From contig CM057454.1 of NCBI GenBank assembly GCA_016271365.2, forward strand, positions 1,165,438,055-1,165,502,054: DNA of 64,000 nucleotides. The letters are read 5' to 3'. The notes beneath the pieces are model-generated. The model made no database searches. It saw nothing but the letters and a program-made list of their open reading frames with translations, and was not told the origin of the DNA. Made by a program: the position numbers and the translations under genes. Source of the DNA: Neoceratodus forsteri (Eukaryota; Chordata; Ceratodontiformes; Ceratodontidae). This document shows positions 50,563 through 60,305 of this stretch, piece after piece; positions within the stretch are counted from its first letter, which is position 1; every line of letters starts with the position of its first letter.

Positions 50563-51843
50563 GTGTGCTGAGCAAAGGATAGAGCACTGTCCAGAGTGAT
50601 GCCTAGATATTTGGAGGTTTATACTTGCCCAATGGGGGTGCATAGGCTATTTGGGATTGTCATGTGGAAGCTCTTATGCTTATTGTGAGGGTTTGCAAAC
50701 AGCATAACTTTAGTTTTTTTGTAGTTCATTAGAAGCTTGTGTTTAGAAAACCAAGCATCTGCCACAGTGAAGTCAGTTTGAAGGTTCAACTGAAGTTGGA
50801 GTGGGTCTGGGCATTTGGAGACGATGACAGCATCATCAGCATAAAGAAAAATGTGCTCTTTGCAGAATTAGTGTAGTCTGTTAGTAAAAAGGCTAAATAA
50901 AAGGGGGCCAAGAATTGACCCCTAAGGGACACCCAGGAGAACTGGTTGATTGTTGGAGTGCACCATCTATGTCTACACATTGGGACCTATTGTAAAGGTA
51001 GCTCTGAAACCATCCAACATTTCTGTGGAGAGTTTGAAGGAGCAGAGTTCGGAGAGAAGTGTCTTATGATTGACATTGTCAAAGGCCTTATTTAGGTCAA
51101 TATAAATTGCCCTGGCTAACTGACTACTGTCAAGGGTTCCATGCAGGAAACTAGAGTACTCCAAGAGGGCAGTGGAGGTGCTGTGCTCCCTTCAGAACCT
51201 ATGCTGTTGTGGGCACTGTATTCCATACTTTTCCAGGTACTGTACTCAACCAGTTGGCCAGAAAATGTTCTAACACCTTAGAGAGGAGAGGCAGTATTGA
51301 TTTTGGGCAGTAGTTCAAGTGAAATGCACTGTCCCCACTTTTAAAGACAGGGGTGACCACTGCAACTTTCCAAATGAAGGTGAATTGACTCAGCCAGAGA
51401 GATAGGTTCATAAGATGTGTTATCAGCAAAAACACATCATCCAGGATCAGAGCAAGTATCTTAAGGTCCAGCGTGTCGCTGCTATGTCTGGATTTGGCTA
51501 GAATCTGCATGAGATACTTTCTGACTTTGGGGATGGTGATTACTTAAAGGTAGAAGGGTGGATGGCATGAAGGGGGCTCGTTAGGTAGAGTCAGTGGTCT
51601 TTGTGCATTGACATCAGATGTGTCAGGAAGGTTAGGCAGTATTATGCTGCTGAGGTTAGTGAAAGCATCATTGAAGGTGTTTGCAGTGGTGTAGGGATCC
51701 TAGGTGATTACCCCATTCACAAGTAGCTTAGAGGGAGATGTCTTGATATTTTTACCTGTAAGGTCTTTAAGGTTTTCTCAGAATTTCATGCCATCTCCCC
51801 AGGAATAAGAAAGGCAGACCCTGTAATATTTTGATTTAGCGAG
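50563..51843 (-). pseudogene. L2 reverse transcriptase core
   Basis: Segments: 51510-51199 has FIWKVAVVTPVFKSGDSAFH and PKSILPLLSKVLEHFLANWL (RT fingers). 51164-50973 has LARAIYIDLNKAFDNVNHKT (catalytic Asp; usual DL.KAFD). The palm box, read across frames near 50820, is FFMLMML-shifted FLYADDAVIV. 50980-50786 and sequence to 50563 have KPPNI/YLGITLDSALSF. Frameshifts occur at each join. Between 51540 and 51843 the endonuclease-RT linker is too decayed to read. Confidence 0.78.
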
Positions 51844-52150
51844 CATACCTTGCAACCTCCTGCCTCATAGATCAGGGACAAGGCTTACAAAAATCAGGGA
51901 CAAAGGAACAAAATTAGGGACACATCTTCAAACTTGATGATATCCACTCAGGAAGCTGGTAGAATATGGGGCTTAGTGCAAAATGCATTTTCTAAGAAAG
52001 AACAGCTCTTTAACTTTAATGTTTGACATTATTTTGTGCTTCCAACTCCCACTGTTTGGTCATGGAAACACAATTTTTAGGAGGGACAGAGTAAAATTCT
52101 GAGGCAAAATCAGAGATGACCCTGAAAATCAGGGGCAGTTAAGAGGTATG
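51844..52150. mobile_element. 307-bp MITE with 8-bp target duplication
   Basis: The ends are CATACCTTGCAACCTCC and, inverted, CATACCTCTTAACTGCC. Flanks are TTAGCGAG (51836-51843) and TTAGCAAG (52151-52158), an 8-bp duplication with one change. TCAGGGACA occurs inverted near the right end (TGAAAATCAGGGGCAG). The 8-bp duplication suggests hAT, although the ends are not the usual CA-GGG form. Confidence 0.75.
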
Positions 52151-52476
52151 TTAGCAAGTCTGATCTTGCTGGCTCAGGCATTTCTGATCATTTTATATTT
52201 CTGACGGTCAGCCTGTTGGCCTTTAGCCTTGGTTCTGTGCCAGAGATGATCCCTGGTAGTCATGAGATTCAGTAAAGCAGGGGAGATCCAGGAATTGGTG
52301 AGTGGTGTGCAGCTATAATGCTTCACTCCATGGGTAATGGGATACTGTTAAGACAGTTTGTTGAATGGTTCCCCTTATAGGACTAAGTCAGTGTTGATGT
52401 TCAAAAAGGGGGCAAAAAATACTCCACTTGGGCTTTTGTAAAATTTCTCAATGTTCTTTATTTATTTTTGTTAATT

Positions 52477-52514
52477 GCCCTGACGTTTCGCACTCTTGTG
52501 CTTTTTCAAAGGGC
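52477..52514 (-). ncRNA. Hammerhead-like/Penelope terminal motif, left arm
   Basis: Minus strand: GCCCT (stem I), TTGAAAAA in place of CTGATGA, stem GCAC/GTGC with loop AAGA, GAAAC, GTC, AGGGC (stem I partner). The GAAAC-GTC and both stems are right; the CTGATGA box is degenerate, so self-cleavage is unlikely in this copy. Confidence 0.4.
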
Positions 52515-53107
52515 TTTTCATATATTCTGTAAGAATAATAGATACATATTGTTTATAAATCTTACATTTTTGGATTCCATTTATTTTCATTATTCTTCTA
52601 TTAAGATTTTCTATTATACTTCATTAGCGCTGTGCTTCTTTCCCATGCTACTTATAGTACACACTCTGTACTCTGTTCACTCTTATAACTAAAATTTTAC
52701 AAAAATAATATACAGTAATAAAGAATATGTACCCTGTATTCGTGCTTTGTTTCCACACTGGCCAGATGCTTTTTACTTCAGCCTTTACCTGTTCTACTGA
52801 TTCTTCATGGCAAGGAATTGCACCAAACTTGTGTCTTAACTATAATAATATAAACAATATGTGAAAATGCCTTCAGCAACCTTATTTAGCAGGTTATTTT
52901 CAATACAATAATCAAACAACTTTCCCTTATTGCTACCTTTTCTGTTATAATGTGAGCCTTGTATCTGAACACATTAACTAAATACAAACTTAAACACATT
53001 GAAGAATCACAACTTATTAAGAAAACCCAACACCTCAAGGCATCATTAGTTTCTCAATAGACTAAAAATAGAAATAAGTAATTAAATAAATAAAAAAGAC
53101 ACACTGT

Positions 53108-53217
53108 GGCCAGGCAATGGCCTGATCACAACGAAGGTTGCTAAGCAACCATGAGTTGAGCTTAATTGGAGCTCATCCATTGCAGGTGAAACTGCATGTG
53201 ATGATCAGGCCAAGAGG
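53108..53217. repeat. Inverted repeat in foldback spacer
   Basis: GGCCTGATCACA (about 53118) pairs with TGTGATGATCAGGCC (about 53199-53213); GGTTGCTAAGCAACC between them is itself a perfect palindrome. GGTTGCTAGG-type words also occur in the foldback at 57.5 kb. Confidence 0.7.
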
Positions 53218-54303
53218 TATTTAGCAAGAGAGTTTGCACCACACACACACACATATACACACAGTAGCTGCACTAAACAATGCAATGAATAACGACAGAA
53301 CCAGCACAAGGTAAGAAAAGACAAATATTTAGATATCTAGGAGCTGTAGCTAAGTCAAATAAATTTAAAATGTGATTAAAAAAGTTTATTTTCTTTACAT
53401 GCAGATACAAGGCTCACATAATAAACCTAAAGAAAGAACTGAAGGTGACTTTTAACACTATGCCCAAAGTATCTACACATACTAGCCAGGTAAAGTGAGA
53501 TAGTAACATACAATTGAAGATTAATAGGACTGAAAAAATAAAATATTGAAGGATACTGAAAGGATTGATTCTCTTTTTAAGGATTGACAATAAATTAAAA
53601 AAAAATAAAGAAATAAGCAGTTAGAAACAACGTTCAGCACAAAAGTGAGTAAAAAGTGTTAAAACCAGTTATACAGGCAAAAACACATAGCAGACGTGTT
53701 TAAACAGTTACCAAGAAATTTGATTGTATTAAAACTTTAAATGTATTAAAAACAGAACATAAAATTCAAGGAAGACAACGAACAAAGGAAACTGAACATG
53801 CTGAGCTGAAAGATAAAGCTGCAAAATGTAAAATTTAGCCAATTAAGATCTTTTAAAATGGTACACTGTTATAACAGAAAAGGTAGCAATAAGGGAAAGT
53901 TGTTTGATTATTGTATTGAAAATAACTTGCTAAATAAGGTTGCTGAAGGCATTTTCACATATTGTTTATTTTATTATAGTTAAGACACAAGTTTGGTGCA
54001 ATTCCTTGTCATGAAGAAACAGTAGAACAGGCAAAGGCAGAAGTAAAAAGCGTCTGGCCAGTGTGGAAACAAAGCACGAATACAGGGTACATATTCTTTA
54101 TTACCGTATATTATTTTTGTAAAGTTTTAGTTATAAGAGTGAACAGAGTACAGAGTGTGTACTATAAGTAGCATGGGAAAGAAGCACAGTGGTAATGAAG
54201 TATAACAGAAAATCTTAATAGAAGAATAATGAAAAGAAATGGAATCCAAAAATGTAAGATTTATAAACAAAATTTATCTATTATTCTTACAGAATATATG
54301 AAA

Positions 54304-54341
54304 AGCCGTTTGAAAAAGCACAAGAGAGCGAAACGTCAAGG
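54304..54341 (+). ncRNA. Hammerhead-like/Penelope terminal motif, right arm
   Basis: The inverse copy of 52477-52514: GCCGTTTGAAAAAGCAC, AAGA, GAGC, GAAACGTCAAGGC. One base of stem II is changed relative to the left arm. Confidence 0.4.
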
Positions 54342-54399
54342 CAATTAACAAAAATAAATAAAGAACTTTGAGAAATTTTACAACAGCCTGAGTCGAGAT

Positions 54400-55665
54400 C
54401 CAGGAATTGTAGACTGTCTTCAATTTCTGCTTTCTAATCAGGATATAGATATTGCACACTTTGCTAAATTTAGTGATAAAATAATCCAGTGCCTGGTCAA
54501 TATCTAAGGCAGAGTTGAGGAAGGACCAACTAATATGGCTAAGGAAGGTCTTGAGTGCATTTACAGTAGCTGCCCCCACTTAAGTGTACAACTCATTATG
54601 AATTTGTGTGTGGGGGGCTTAGAGGCCTTATTGGCTCATTAGCAAATAATAGGGGAATGATCACTAAGTGAATCAACTAGGACTGTGGTGTTGGAGATCC
54701 AGCCTGGTTGATTTGTGATGATCCAATCAAGCAGGCTACTGGAGCCAGCATGACAGTTGATCCCAGTGGGTGAGGCAACCAATTGTGTGATGTTATTGCA
54801 AGATAGGGCATCTTTATATTGGGCTGCATCGGGTGACATCCAATTGATACTGGATTCACTGAGGACAACCACCTCCCAGTTTTGCTTAAAGCCTTGTACA
54901 AATTCACTGCTTTTGTGGAAACCAGTCACTTGATCTCTAGGGCGAATGCATACAGAGGCAATTGTAAGTGATTTGCTATGTACACCTAAGAGCTACCTAG
55001 TAGCTAGGGCTCGTACAGTATTCCCAGTGTCAATTTAAGGGAGGGTGTGGCACTTGAGGTGACCCCTAACATTGATAGCACAGCCACCACCTCTTTTTAC
55101 TAACCTGTTCGGTCCGAAGAGGGTGTACCAATTTAGAGCTATTGATGCAGCAGGGACCTTGGGTAGGAGCCAGGTTTTCACTAGGGAAAGGACGTCAGGG
55201 TTGTGCTGGCTTGCCCTAACTTTGAGCTGATCAAAATTGGCCAATAAGCTACAGATGTTAACAGATGCAAATTTGAGGGCTTGGTGGTTGTTTCCACAAC
55301 CTTGTTGCAGTTGGAGGGTCTGGGATTGGGATGGATATTACCAGAGGTCAGCAGAAGCATCATAACAAAAAGTGTAGTAGGTAGGAAGCTTTTTAGGTAA
55401 GTCAGATTACCTTTCTGTTTATGATTTTTGTTAGCACCCTTCTGTGTTGTACATGGGATGATAGCTGTGAAAGGTACAAGGTATATGATCCTGACCTAAC
55501 AGTTAAGGGTGGGGGTGCTATAGTGCCAGAGTTATGTCCCTGTGTTAAGGTAACATTGGCTGCACATAAGTAGAACATGAAATGTTTGATTTGATATGCA
55601 GGGGGTAAGAGAATCAGGATGAGGGTTAAAATAGTTACAGTAGTAGCCACAGACATTGTCAGTTA
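54400..55665 (-). pseudogene. L2 ORF2 N-terminus and endonuclease
   Basis: Starting at ATG 55656, a hydrophobic leader (TVTILTLILILLPP) precedes LLLTSGNIHPNPRPS (55316-55342 for GNIHPNPRP), a degenerate 2A-type sequence (canonical D-[VI]-E-x-N-P-G-P). Endonuclease follows: HNPDVLSLVKTWLLPKVPAA (Glu of TETW replaced by Lys), NRLVKRGGGCAINVR, VVVLSESSINWMSPD and DWIITNQPGWISNTTVLVDS LSDHSPI (SDHSP box). Frames shift at least three times. The RT lies beyond the foldback insertion. Confidence 0.8.
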
Positions 55666-55984
55666 TTTCCTGAAATTTTTGTGATATTTCTAGAGAAATC
55701 TCCTGCTTTCTGCATTACCACAGTAGGGGCAGCAGAAAGAAACTTTTTAGAAATTTCAAGATATATCTGGAAATAGCTGGCAACATCTGTAGCTACTAAT
55801 GTAAGTATATGCAGTAAACCATAGTTTGCAGTGTATGGGGAGCATTACAATAGAGGTGATAGAAGACTAGGTGAGAAAAGATAAATTGAAACAGAAGTGT
55901 ACAAAACAGTGGGAAGTACTGGGGGGGGCAGAACCATGCATGAGTCAGGCAGAGTTAAGGTATAGATAGAGTTGCTTAAAGAAA
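55666..55984. other. Unassigned, probably L2 5' flank
   Basis: AT-rich sequence with TAGAAATTTCAAGATATATC and no frame; nothing identifiable. Confidence 0.3.
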
Positions 55985-56290
55985 CCAGAGTGCAGGGTGG
56001 ACCAGTGGCTAGAATTGCAGGCTGTGATATGGTCTCTGTACCAGAGACTTGGGTTCAAATCAAGCAGTGTTAACCGGCCCAGTGGTGCTGAGTGTTGAGG
56101 CACTAGATGCCACACCTCACGCCACGCCGGTGACCCAGGTTCAAGAATGGACTCGGGTCGTAGGGGGTCAGCAGGGGAGGAAAGCATTGAGCATCTGGAG
56201 GACAGCTCTACTTATCTGGGAGGGAGACAGGATCAGTCCTCAGTGTTCAGAGACCCCTAGTGGAGATTAGGAGTCATACAGCAGTCGGGG
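55985..56290 (+). mobile_element. SINE-like repeat with two tRNA-like heads
   Basis: The first head has GTGGCTAGAATTGCAGG as box A-like and GGGTTCAAATC (about 56051) as box B. The second has GGCCCAGTGGTGCTGAGTG (box A-like, about 56077) and AGGTTCAAGAATG (about 56138). Dimeric heads with A-to-B spacing of about 45-60 bp suggest a tRNA-derived SINE of composite type. The tail is undefined. Confidence 0.5.
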
Positions 56291-57481
56291 ACCTGGCCTA
56301 AACAGGGGAGTGGCCATGGCAGTACTTCTGCAGGTGTGGGTGGGAGCATTCATGTGCTGCACTGAAGTGCATTGCACCAATGGGCCAATGGGGGGGTAAC
56401 AACAAGAGAGAGAGAGAGAAAAAAACTCCTCCAAGCCTGATAGGAGTCAGCTGCACTTAGTGCCTGATGCCACACATCTAAAACCGGGCCACTGTCTCCA
56501 CCCCCTTCTGCCTCCCTGCTGGCCTGACCAAACACTCTGGATTCTAGATAGAGCACCAGAATGTGGAGATGGCCCTACCTCAGGAGGCCCAGAGCTCAGA
56601 AGATAGTTTGAATCTGGAACAATGGATGACAGCTACCCTCTGAGGAGCAGGACCATGGTGGATGGTAGAGTGATCTAGTGAATTGGGGAAGCCTGCGAGA
56701 GTTCAGGTGTTGGGGATGAGAAACAAAGTATACAAAAAAACAAGCACTGTTGTGGTTGGCTCAGAGGTGGGGGTGGTCAGTTGACAGAGTCATGAATTAA
56801 CTAATTAAGCCTAATTATCTGGGTCTAGCATTTTGAGAAGCAAGTGTAGGCTACTGTGAGACAAGAGTGTGACAAGCTCAGTCCAATGGGGTTACTAGAA
56901 TCCCATCAGTATTAGCCTTAGGAAGGTAATGGGCAGCTTTGTAGAAGCTTATTAGAAGCTCTCTACAAGATGACATTATAATGTATGGTAAGTGCCTATT
57001 AACCACCATAACCAGCAGTTACACAGTTTTGTTATGCACTGTTTAGAATTGTAAAAGTTGTTAACCACACTTCAGAATGTCCAATCAGTGGCATAACAAA
57101 AAGGAATGCATGAATGCGGCAAGATTCCAACCCCATAGATCACGACCGTCAGTCTCGGGAAACAACTCAAAAGCACATTCCATTACCGAGAATAGCAACT
57201 TAAATGGCAGCAGTTAAGTTAAAAATGAGTGACTTCTCTGACCAGCAGGATGTAAACTTCCCATCGTATCCTCATTTGTTTGGGCCCCAGAACAAGACGC
57301 AACGTTGCATCCCACAACCCTTAGGATTTTCTGACCATGTGACACCAGCAACCAACTGGATTTTTTCTGTTGCTGTGTAAAACAATCCCAAAGGCTCCTA
57401 CTGTTATAACAAATCTAACATAAGAGTTAAATGCATTTTATGGTGTTTTTTTAATGCTTTTTTCACCATACACTATAAAAA
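56291..57481. repeat. Dispersed repeat with a mate at 59.08-59.27 kb; rest unassigned
   Basis: AGAGTCATGAATTAACTAAT, TAAGCCTAATTATCTGG and GAAGCAAGTGTAGGCTACTG (56780-56860) match CTTCATGAATTATCTACTAA and TAAGCAAGAGTAGGCTACTG (59165-59240). A short (GA)n run lies at 56406-56422. No coding region. Confidence 0.5.
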
Positions 57482-57644
57482 ATAATGTCTGGGAATCGGG
57501 TGATAACCACGCATGTGATCACCTCTCATGGTTGCTAGGGGCAACAGTAGACCTCTCAAGCTGCACTCTCGAGGTTTACCAAGTTGACCTAGCAACCACT
57601 CAAGGAGATTACAACATGGTTATCACCCAATTCCCAGCCATTAT
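57482..57644. repeat. Foldback MITE, about 57-bp arms
   Basis: Left ATAATGTCTGGGAATCGGGT GATAACC...GGTTGCTAGG (57482-57539) pairs with right CCTAGCAACC...GGTTATCACCCAATTCCCAG (57588-57644). Outer sequences CACTATA/TATAG could extend the termini (CACTATA at about 57471; CCCCTATATTG at about 57646). Target duplication is not resolved. Confidence 0.8.
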
Positions 57645-58999
57645 CCCCTATATTGTTTACTCTGCTAGCCTAAGCAGAGGATGGATTATGTCATTTAGAA
57701 TTATCATAGCAGTATAAGCCACTTTGGAATCAGTTGCTTTGGGGCAGTTTAGAATGTTCAACTGGAAGTGCAGTCAAAGAGAGAGAGAGGGTTTGAAGTG
57801 GAGCTGTGAGTGAGCAGCAGTATTCTGAGTGTAGAGGTGCCTCTTACCCACCTGACAGGGGCTATGTGAAGGACCTCTGTGTTTTCTTACCCCAGTGTGT
57901 GACAACAGCAGCGCCAAGAGAAGTGGTGGAGACCATTGCCAGTAGGACTCCAGTGGGTCAGTCCACAGAGAAGTAAGATGGATTTCAGTTTCTGTGGATC
58001 TAAGGGAAACTCCCCTGAGAGACCAAGAGAGTGTCTGCTGCCCTGTGAGGAAACAGAGTGGTTTCAGTCTGAAAGCTATGGAAGAACTAAGGAAGATGTT
58101 TTTCTTCAGTCAGATGTCTATATGCTAAGGTTAAACAAAACTGAGAGTACAGAAACAGAGACTAGTAAAGCTTGAGGAGTCATCTGTTGGTGTATGTGCC
58201 CCAGATATGACTAGAGTATACCAGTCAGATCCCCAGCCTCACCACAAACATATGCTGAATGTTTTGAGTTATTGTGGATGCCTCTAGCACCCTGTGGAGG
58301 CTGGAGGATCATTTTGTGCAACCCCAAAGGGATGGCAGAGGCTGGCTTGGGCTAGGGTGGGCAGAACCCCATTTGAAATCCCAGTCAGTGCTAACTGGTC
58401 ACTGGAAGGGCATTAGTTTTCCCTGTGGATGTTAATTAAGCCCATCAGGTCAGGTGGATGTTTAAGTGTAAATGTGTAGAATGCTTCACAAGCATTCACT
58501 ATGGGAAAATAGGGGTCCAGAGATCCCTACTTGAGAGGGATGGACAGTTTAAAAGGTTCTGTATAAGAAGGAGTTTATTGCCAAACACAATGTGTTGTTC
58601 TGGAAAGGAAAGTTTCTTTCATATGTGTGTGCAGTGACAAACCTTTGGGACCACCCTGTTTTGAATGTTACCATCTTGTGTGAATAAAGCCATTCTCTAC
58701 AATTCTAGCTTCAGTAGTGGGCAATCAATTCATGCTTCCCTGTGTGAAATTGTTATGGGCCACCTCGGAAGTTAGACCTAGTATAGCCCTAGCACCTCTC
58801 TCCCAGACCTTGGAGTAAATATAAATGTTCACTTTGTGCTATAACCCCCGACCTCTAGATTTCGAGCCAGGTATTTGCCTCACTACAAGGGGAATGACCT
58901 TTGTTATACCAACTTGTGGTTTGATGCCTTGCCTGTGTACAAGTTAGGGGAGTCCTAGTTTAAAGATGCTACTCTTGGCAGAGATAATTTTACAGGTGG
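57645..58999. other. Unassigned; LTR-like 3' features near 58.68 kb
   Basis: GTGTGAATAAAGCCATTCTC (about 58678) is a polyadenylation-type signal after a mixed AT/GC segment, as in an LTR R region. No paired copy or coding neighbour supports an LTR. A 79-codon frame at 57936-58175 has no known motif. Confidence 0.3.
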
Positions 59000-59450
59000 T
59001 AGTTACCGTGACTCTCAGGGTGGCCTAGGTGATGGTACAGTGGACGCTTGAGCAAACATCTGAAACAGGGAGTTCAAATCCATTAAAGAGATGGGGAGAG
59101 GAGAAGTACCACAAAGGATGGGATTGGGTTAGATGAATAGTGAAGAACTAGGAGGCCTGCAAAACTTCATGAATTATCTACTAAGCCTGACTGATTGTGT
59201 GTACCTGCTGTTTGGATAAGCAAGAGTAGGCTACTGAGAGACAAGAGAACATGAGGTGGAAGTTACTACAATTGGCACAGTGGCCAATGTGATAGTGTTG
59301 TGGCTTCTGGCACATACATTCAAAACAGTAAGGTGTTCAAATACCATATAGCGAGGGAGGGACTACTATGGTTGGGATTAAGTTAGCTTTATAGTGAAAA
59401 CATTGGAGGTCTGTAACTGGTTTAGGCTAGAGGCAGTGAAAACAGTACAG
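59000..59450 (+). repeat. Two tandem SINE-like units of about 250 bp
   Basis: Unit 1 has GGTGGTAGTTACCGTGACTC, CTAGGTGATGGTACAGTGGA, GAGTTCAAATCCATTA (box B-like) and GGATTGGGTTAGATGAATAG TGAAGAACTAGGAGG. Unit 2 repeats AGGTGGAAGTTACTACAATT, CAATGTGATAGTGTTGTGG, GTGTTCAAATACCATA and GGATTAAGTTAGCTTTATAG TGAAAACATTGGAGG. The tRNA-like head is diverged in both. Confidence 0.6.
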
Positions 59451-59794
59451 ATTTAGCAGCTAGGCCACAGCTAATGTTTAAGAGATGTTGACTTTAGCCA
59501 AGATACAAGAGGTGCAAAGGAAGGGTTGGGATCCCAGAAGACTGGGTGGCTTGATGGTATATGCAGCCCTTAGTAGTCTATTTGACCTAGTAAAGTGATT
59601 TCCCCTCCCTAAGTATCTGCATAAGAATGCCCTATTATTTAACTAACTAAATTAATGAATCAATCATCAAACTTCCTCAGATGCTCCCTGTTGGAAAGTT
59701 CAAGGGACATATGATGACCCTTTAGGAGTGGTCCAATGGGTGCACCTTGAGCCTATAGGGGTGGTTTGAGGTAGAATTGAACCCTACCTGAAGG
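59451..59794. other. Unassigned stretch
   Basis: AT-rich, with TTTAACTAACTAAATTAATG and no repeat mate or frame. Confidence 0.35.
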
Positions 59795-59890
59795 AAATGT
59801 CATCTGAGGGATAGCACCTTAGGTAGAGCATCTGCCTATGGAGTGGGTATTCACCCTTGGTTAAGGATCGAATCCCATACCCGGCAACTC
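59795..59890 (+). mobile_element. tRNA-like SINE head
   Basis: TAGCACCTTAGGTAGAGCAT (box A region) and GGATCGAATCCCATACCC (box B GGATCGAATCC, about 59866) are about 60 bp apart, with a TCATCTGAGGGATAGC-type 5' flank. A true tRNA is excluded because the acceptor and anticodon stems do not close. Confidence 0.5.
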
Positions 59891-60305
59891 ATAGACCATA
59901 TCCAGTGTGAGTTTGACTGGAGAGGATTCCAAGGGAATATGTGAGCTCAGTTGGGGAGCACTCCAAAGGCAACATGGAGCCACCAGTTTCTATTAGGTCA
60001 CCCAGTATTGTACAAGGTCCTGCAAAAGTGCCTCCATGTTGTCACACAGTGCAACCAGCAAGTGGGAAGATGGGGAGAAAGAGTCATATGACTCATGATT
60101 CTATGACCCTGTATAAGTAAATTCCTACCCAGGGTGGGTGGGTGCAGTGGCTGCTGCGTAGTGGCAGCGGGGTCTGCTCCTCAGAACCTGCAGAGCTGTG
60201 CAGGCTTCTCATACACTGGCTGATTGCAGGAACTCTGTTTGGGACAGGGGAAAAGCTGCTCCCAGGATGCCTACAGAGCTGTCCAGGCTCCTCACACGCT
60301 TTGTG
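59891..60305. other. Unassigned stretch
   Basis: Probably the body of the SINE-like repeat above (CAGTGTGAGTTTGACTGGAG) and flank. Two related blocks, CAGAACCTGCAGAGCTGTGCAGG CTTCTC and CTACAGAGCTGTCCAGGCTCCTC (about 60182 and 60268), form an 85-bp duplication. Confidence 0.35.

Larger units (their letters stand above)
52436..54383. mobile_element. Foldback element with 515-bp inverted arms
   Basis: Arms 52436-52950 and 53869-54383 are inverse copies with only scattered differences, from TTGTAAAATTTCTCAA to CCTTTTCTGTTATAA. About 15 further bases outside are loosely paired (ACTTGGGCT / AGCCTGAGT). Each arm holds a Penelope/hammerhead-type motif (GCAC-AAGA-GTGC-GAAACGTC). The 918-bp spacer has a CA run (about 53240-53275), GGTTGCTAAGCAACC, and TGTGAGCCTTGTATCTG inverted at about 53402-53419. 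No frame. It was inserted in the L2. Confidence 0.85.
49651..55665 (-). mobile_element. L2-type LINE broken by three insertions
   Basis: Pieces in coding order: 55665-54400 (N-terminal leader, 2A-like motif, endonuclease), 52420-52151 and 51843-50563 (RT), 49965-49651 (RT C-terminus). Insertions are the foldback at 52436-54383, the 307-bp MITE at 51844-52150, and the AATA-tailed element at 49966-50562. YLGITLDSALSFAQH (50565-50620) joins IKRVIVKVVNPRIDLLYRLR (49955 on) across the last of these. It is degraded by many stops. Confidence 0.8.

Noticed and set aside
58660..58760. Solo LTR based on GTGTGAATAAAGCC
   Set aside because: Only a polyadenylation-type word was seen; no paired repeat, TG...CA edges or target duplication could be shown.
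59795..59890. Functional tRNA gene
   Set aside because: Box A and box B are recognisable, but the acceptor and anticodon stems do not pair, so it is a SINE head or pseudo-tRNA.
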